Part shown: positions 11,819 through 12,019 of the stretch, piece after piece | How the letters are laid out: every line of letters begins with the position of its first letter | Numbering within the stretch: position 1 is the first letter of the stretch | Origin: Sphingomonadaceae bacterium | Lineage (GTDB): Bacteria > Pseudomonadota > Alphaproteobacteria > Sphingomonadales > Sphingomonadaceae | Reading direction: 5' to 3' | Assembly (NCBI GenBank): GCA_020446665.1 | Contig: JAGREF010000147.1 | Span: 1 to 12,019, forward strand | Length of the DNA stretch: 12,019 bases | Notes under the pieces: generated by a model | The model's database searches: none | Told to the model about the DNA's origin: nothing | The model's input: the letters and a program-made list of their open reading frames with translations, nothing else | Made by a program: the position numbers and the translations under genes

Positions 11819-12019
11819 CGACCCGCCCGGATCATGGCCTCTACATCGACGAATTTCTCGCGCGGGGCACCGTCGCGAGCGGCCTGTTCTTCGGCCTCTT
11901 CGATCTTCTTCCAGTCGCGGAAGGTCACCACATCCAGCCCGCTTTCCTGCGCCAGCGCATCAAAGCCTTCGCGGCCCTCCTTGTTGCTCGTCCTCGCGGA
12001 GTGATCCGCGATGATCAGT
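11815..12019 (-). CDS. Probable ferredoxin-NADP+ reductase (FprA-like), C-terminal part
   Basis: Only the last 67 or so residues are in the window; the rest lies beyond the right edge. The visible end contains G-F-D-A-L-A-Q-E-S-G-L-D-V-V-T-F-R-D-W-K-K-I, then E-E-A-E, G-A-P-R-E-K-F and V-D-V-E-A-M-I. A Trp followed by an I-x-x-A-E helix and a G-x-P-R-x-K segment is the usual C-terminus of adrenodoxin-reductase-type (FprA) flavoproteins, which pass electrons between NADPH and ferredoxin. The FAD and NADP motifs cannot be checked here, so this is a pattern match from memory. Its stop overlaps the GTG of the secreted-protein gene. Confidence 0.6.
   Translation of the reverse strand, partial: LIIADHSARTSNKEGREGFDALAQESGLDVVTFRDWKKIEEAEEQAARDGAPREKFVDVEAMIRAGR

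Noticed and set aside
1..12019. tRNA, rRNA or known riboswitch
   Set aside because: No cloverleaf-like segment with a CCA end, ribosomal RNA sequence or riboswitch core was seen by eye on either strand.

Overview
The window is chromosomal DNA from a GC-rich alphaproteobacterium. Protein style and gene neighbourhoods suggest a sphingomonad (Erythrobacteraceae-like), but that is inference from memory and was not tested by a search. Ordinary core genes are mixed with an unusual density of small inserted units and repeats, mostly at 360-3600 and 8120-8590.

Layout: 1-269 is the tail of a short-chain dehydrogenase. 381-2521 is a complete IS1595-family insertion sequence with 24-bp imperfect terminal inverted repeats and a 9-bp target duplication. 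It carries a DDE transposase and three uncharacterised cargo ORFs. It sits in the centre of a 33-bp palindromic repeat; removing the IS restores a sequence that matches a second copy at 2882-2914 at 31 of 33 bases. A small GIY-YIG nuclease gene (2565-2864) lies between these two inverted palindromes. Upstream of it on the same strand is an unrecognised membrane protein gene whose C-terminus runs through repeat DNA and which is bracketed by 27-bp direct repeats.

3592-6269 on the minus strand holds a MurC/Mpl-like Mur ligase, a haloalkane dehalogenase and, overlapping the dehalogenase stop, a small membrane-protein gene broken by a 1-nt frameshift. Divergent from the ligase is an LD-carboxypeptidase (6322-7149). 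The pair suggests a peptidoglycan-recycling locus.

The plus strand continues with fabD and fabG (fatty-acid synthesis). Between them is a 462-bp unit bounded by 28-bp inverted repeats built of tandem octamers, carrying one GxxExxY-family (PD-(D/E)XK-like) nuclease gene. Then come dnaN (sliding clamp), a coupled gene for a small secreted protein, a convergent gene for another secreted protein, and the end of a probable ferredoxin-NADP+ reductase.

The most interesting theme is that two unrelated single-gene nuclease units, GIY-YIG and GxxExxY, are each framed by inverted repeats. They look like compact mobile or selfish cassettes, loosely comparable to REP/RAYT systems.
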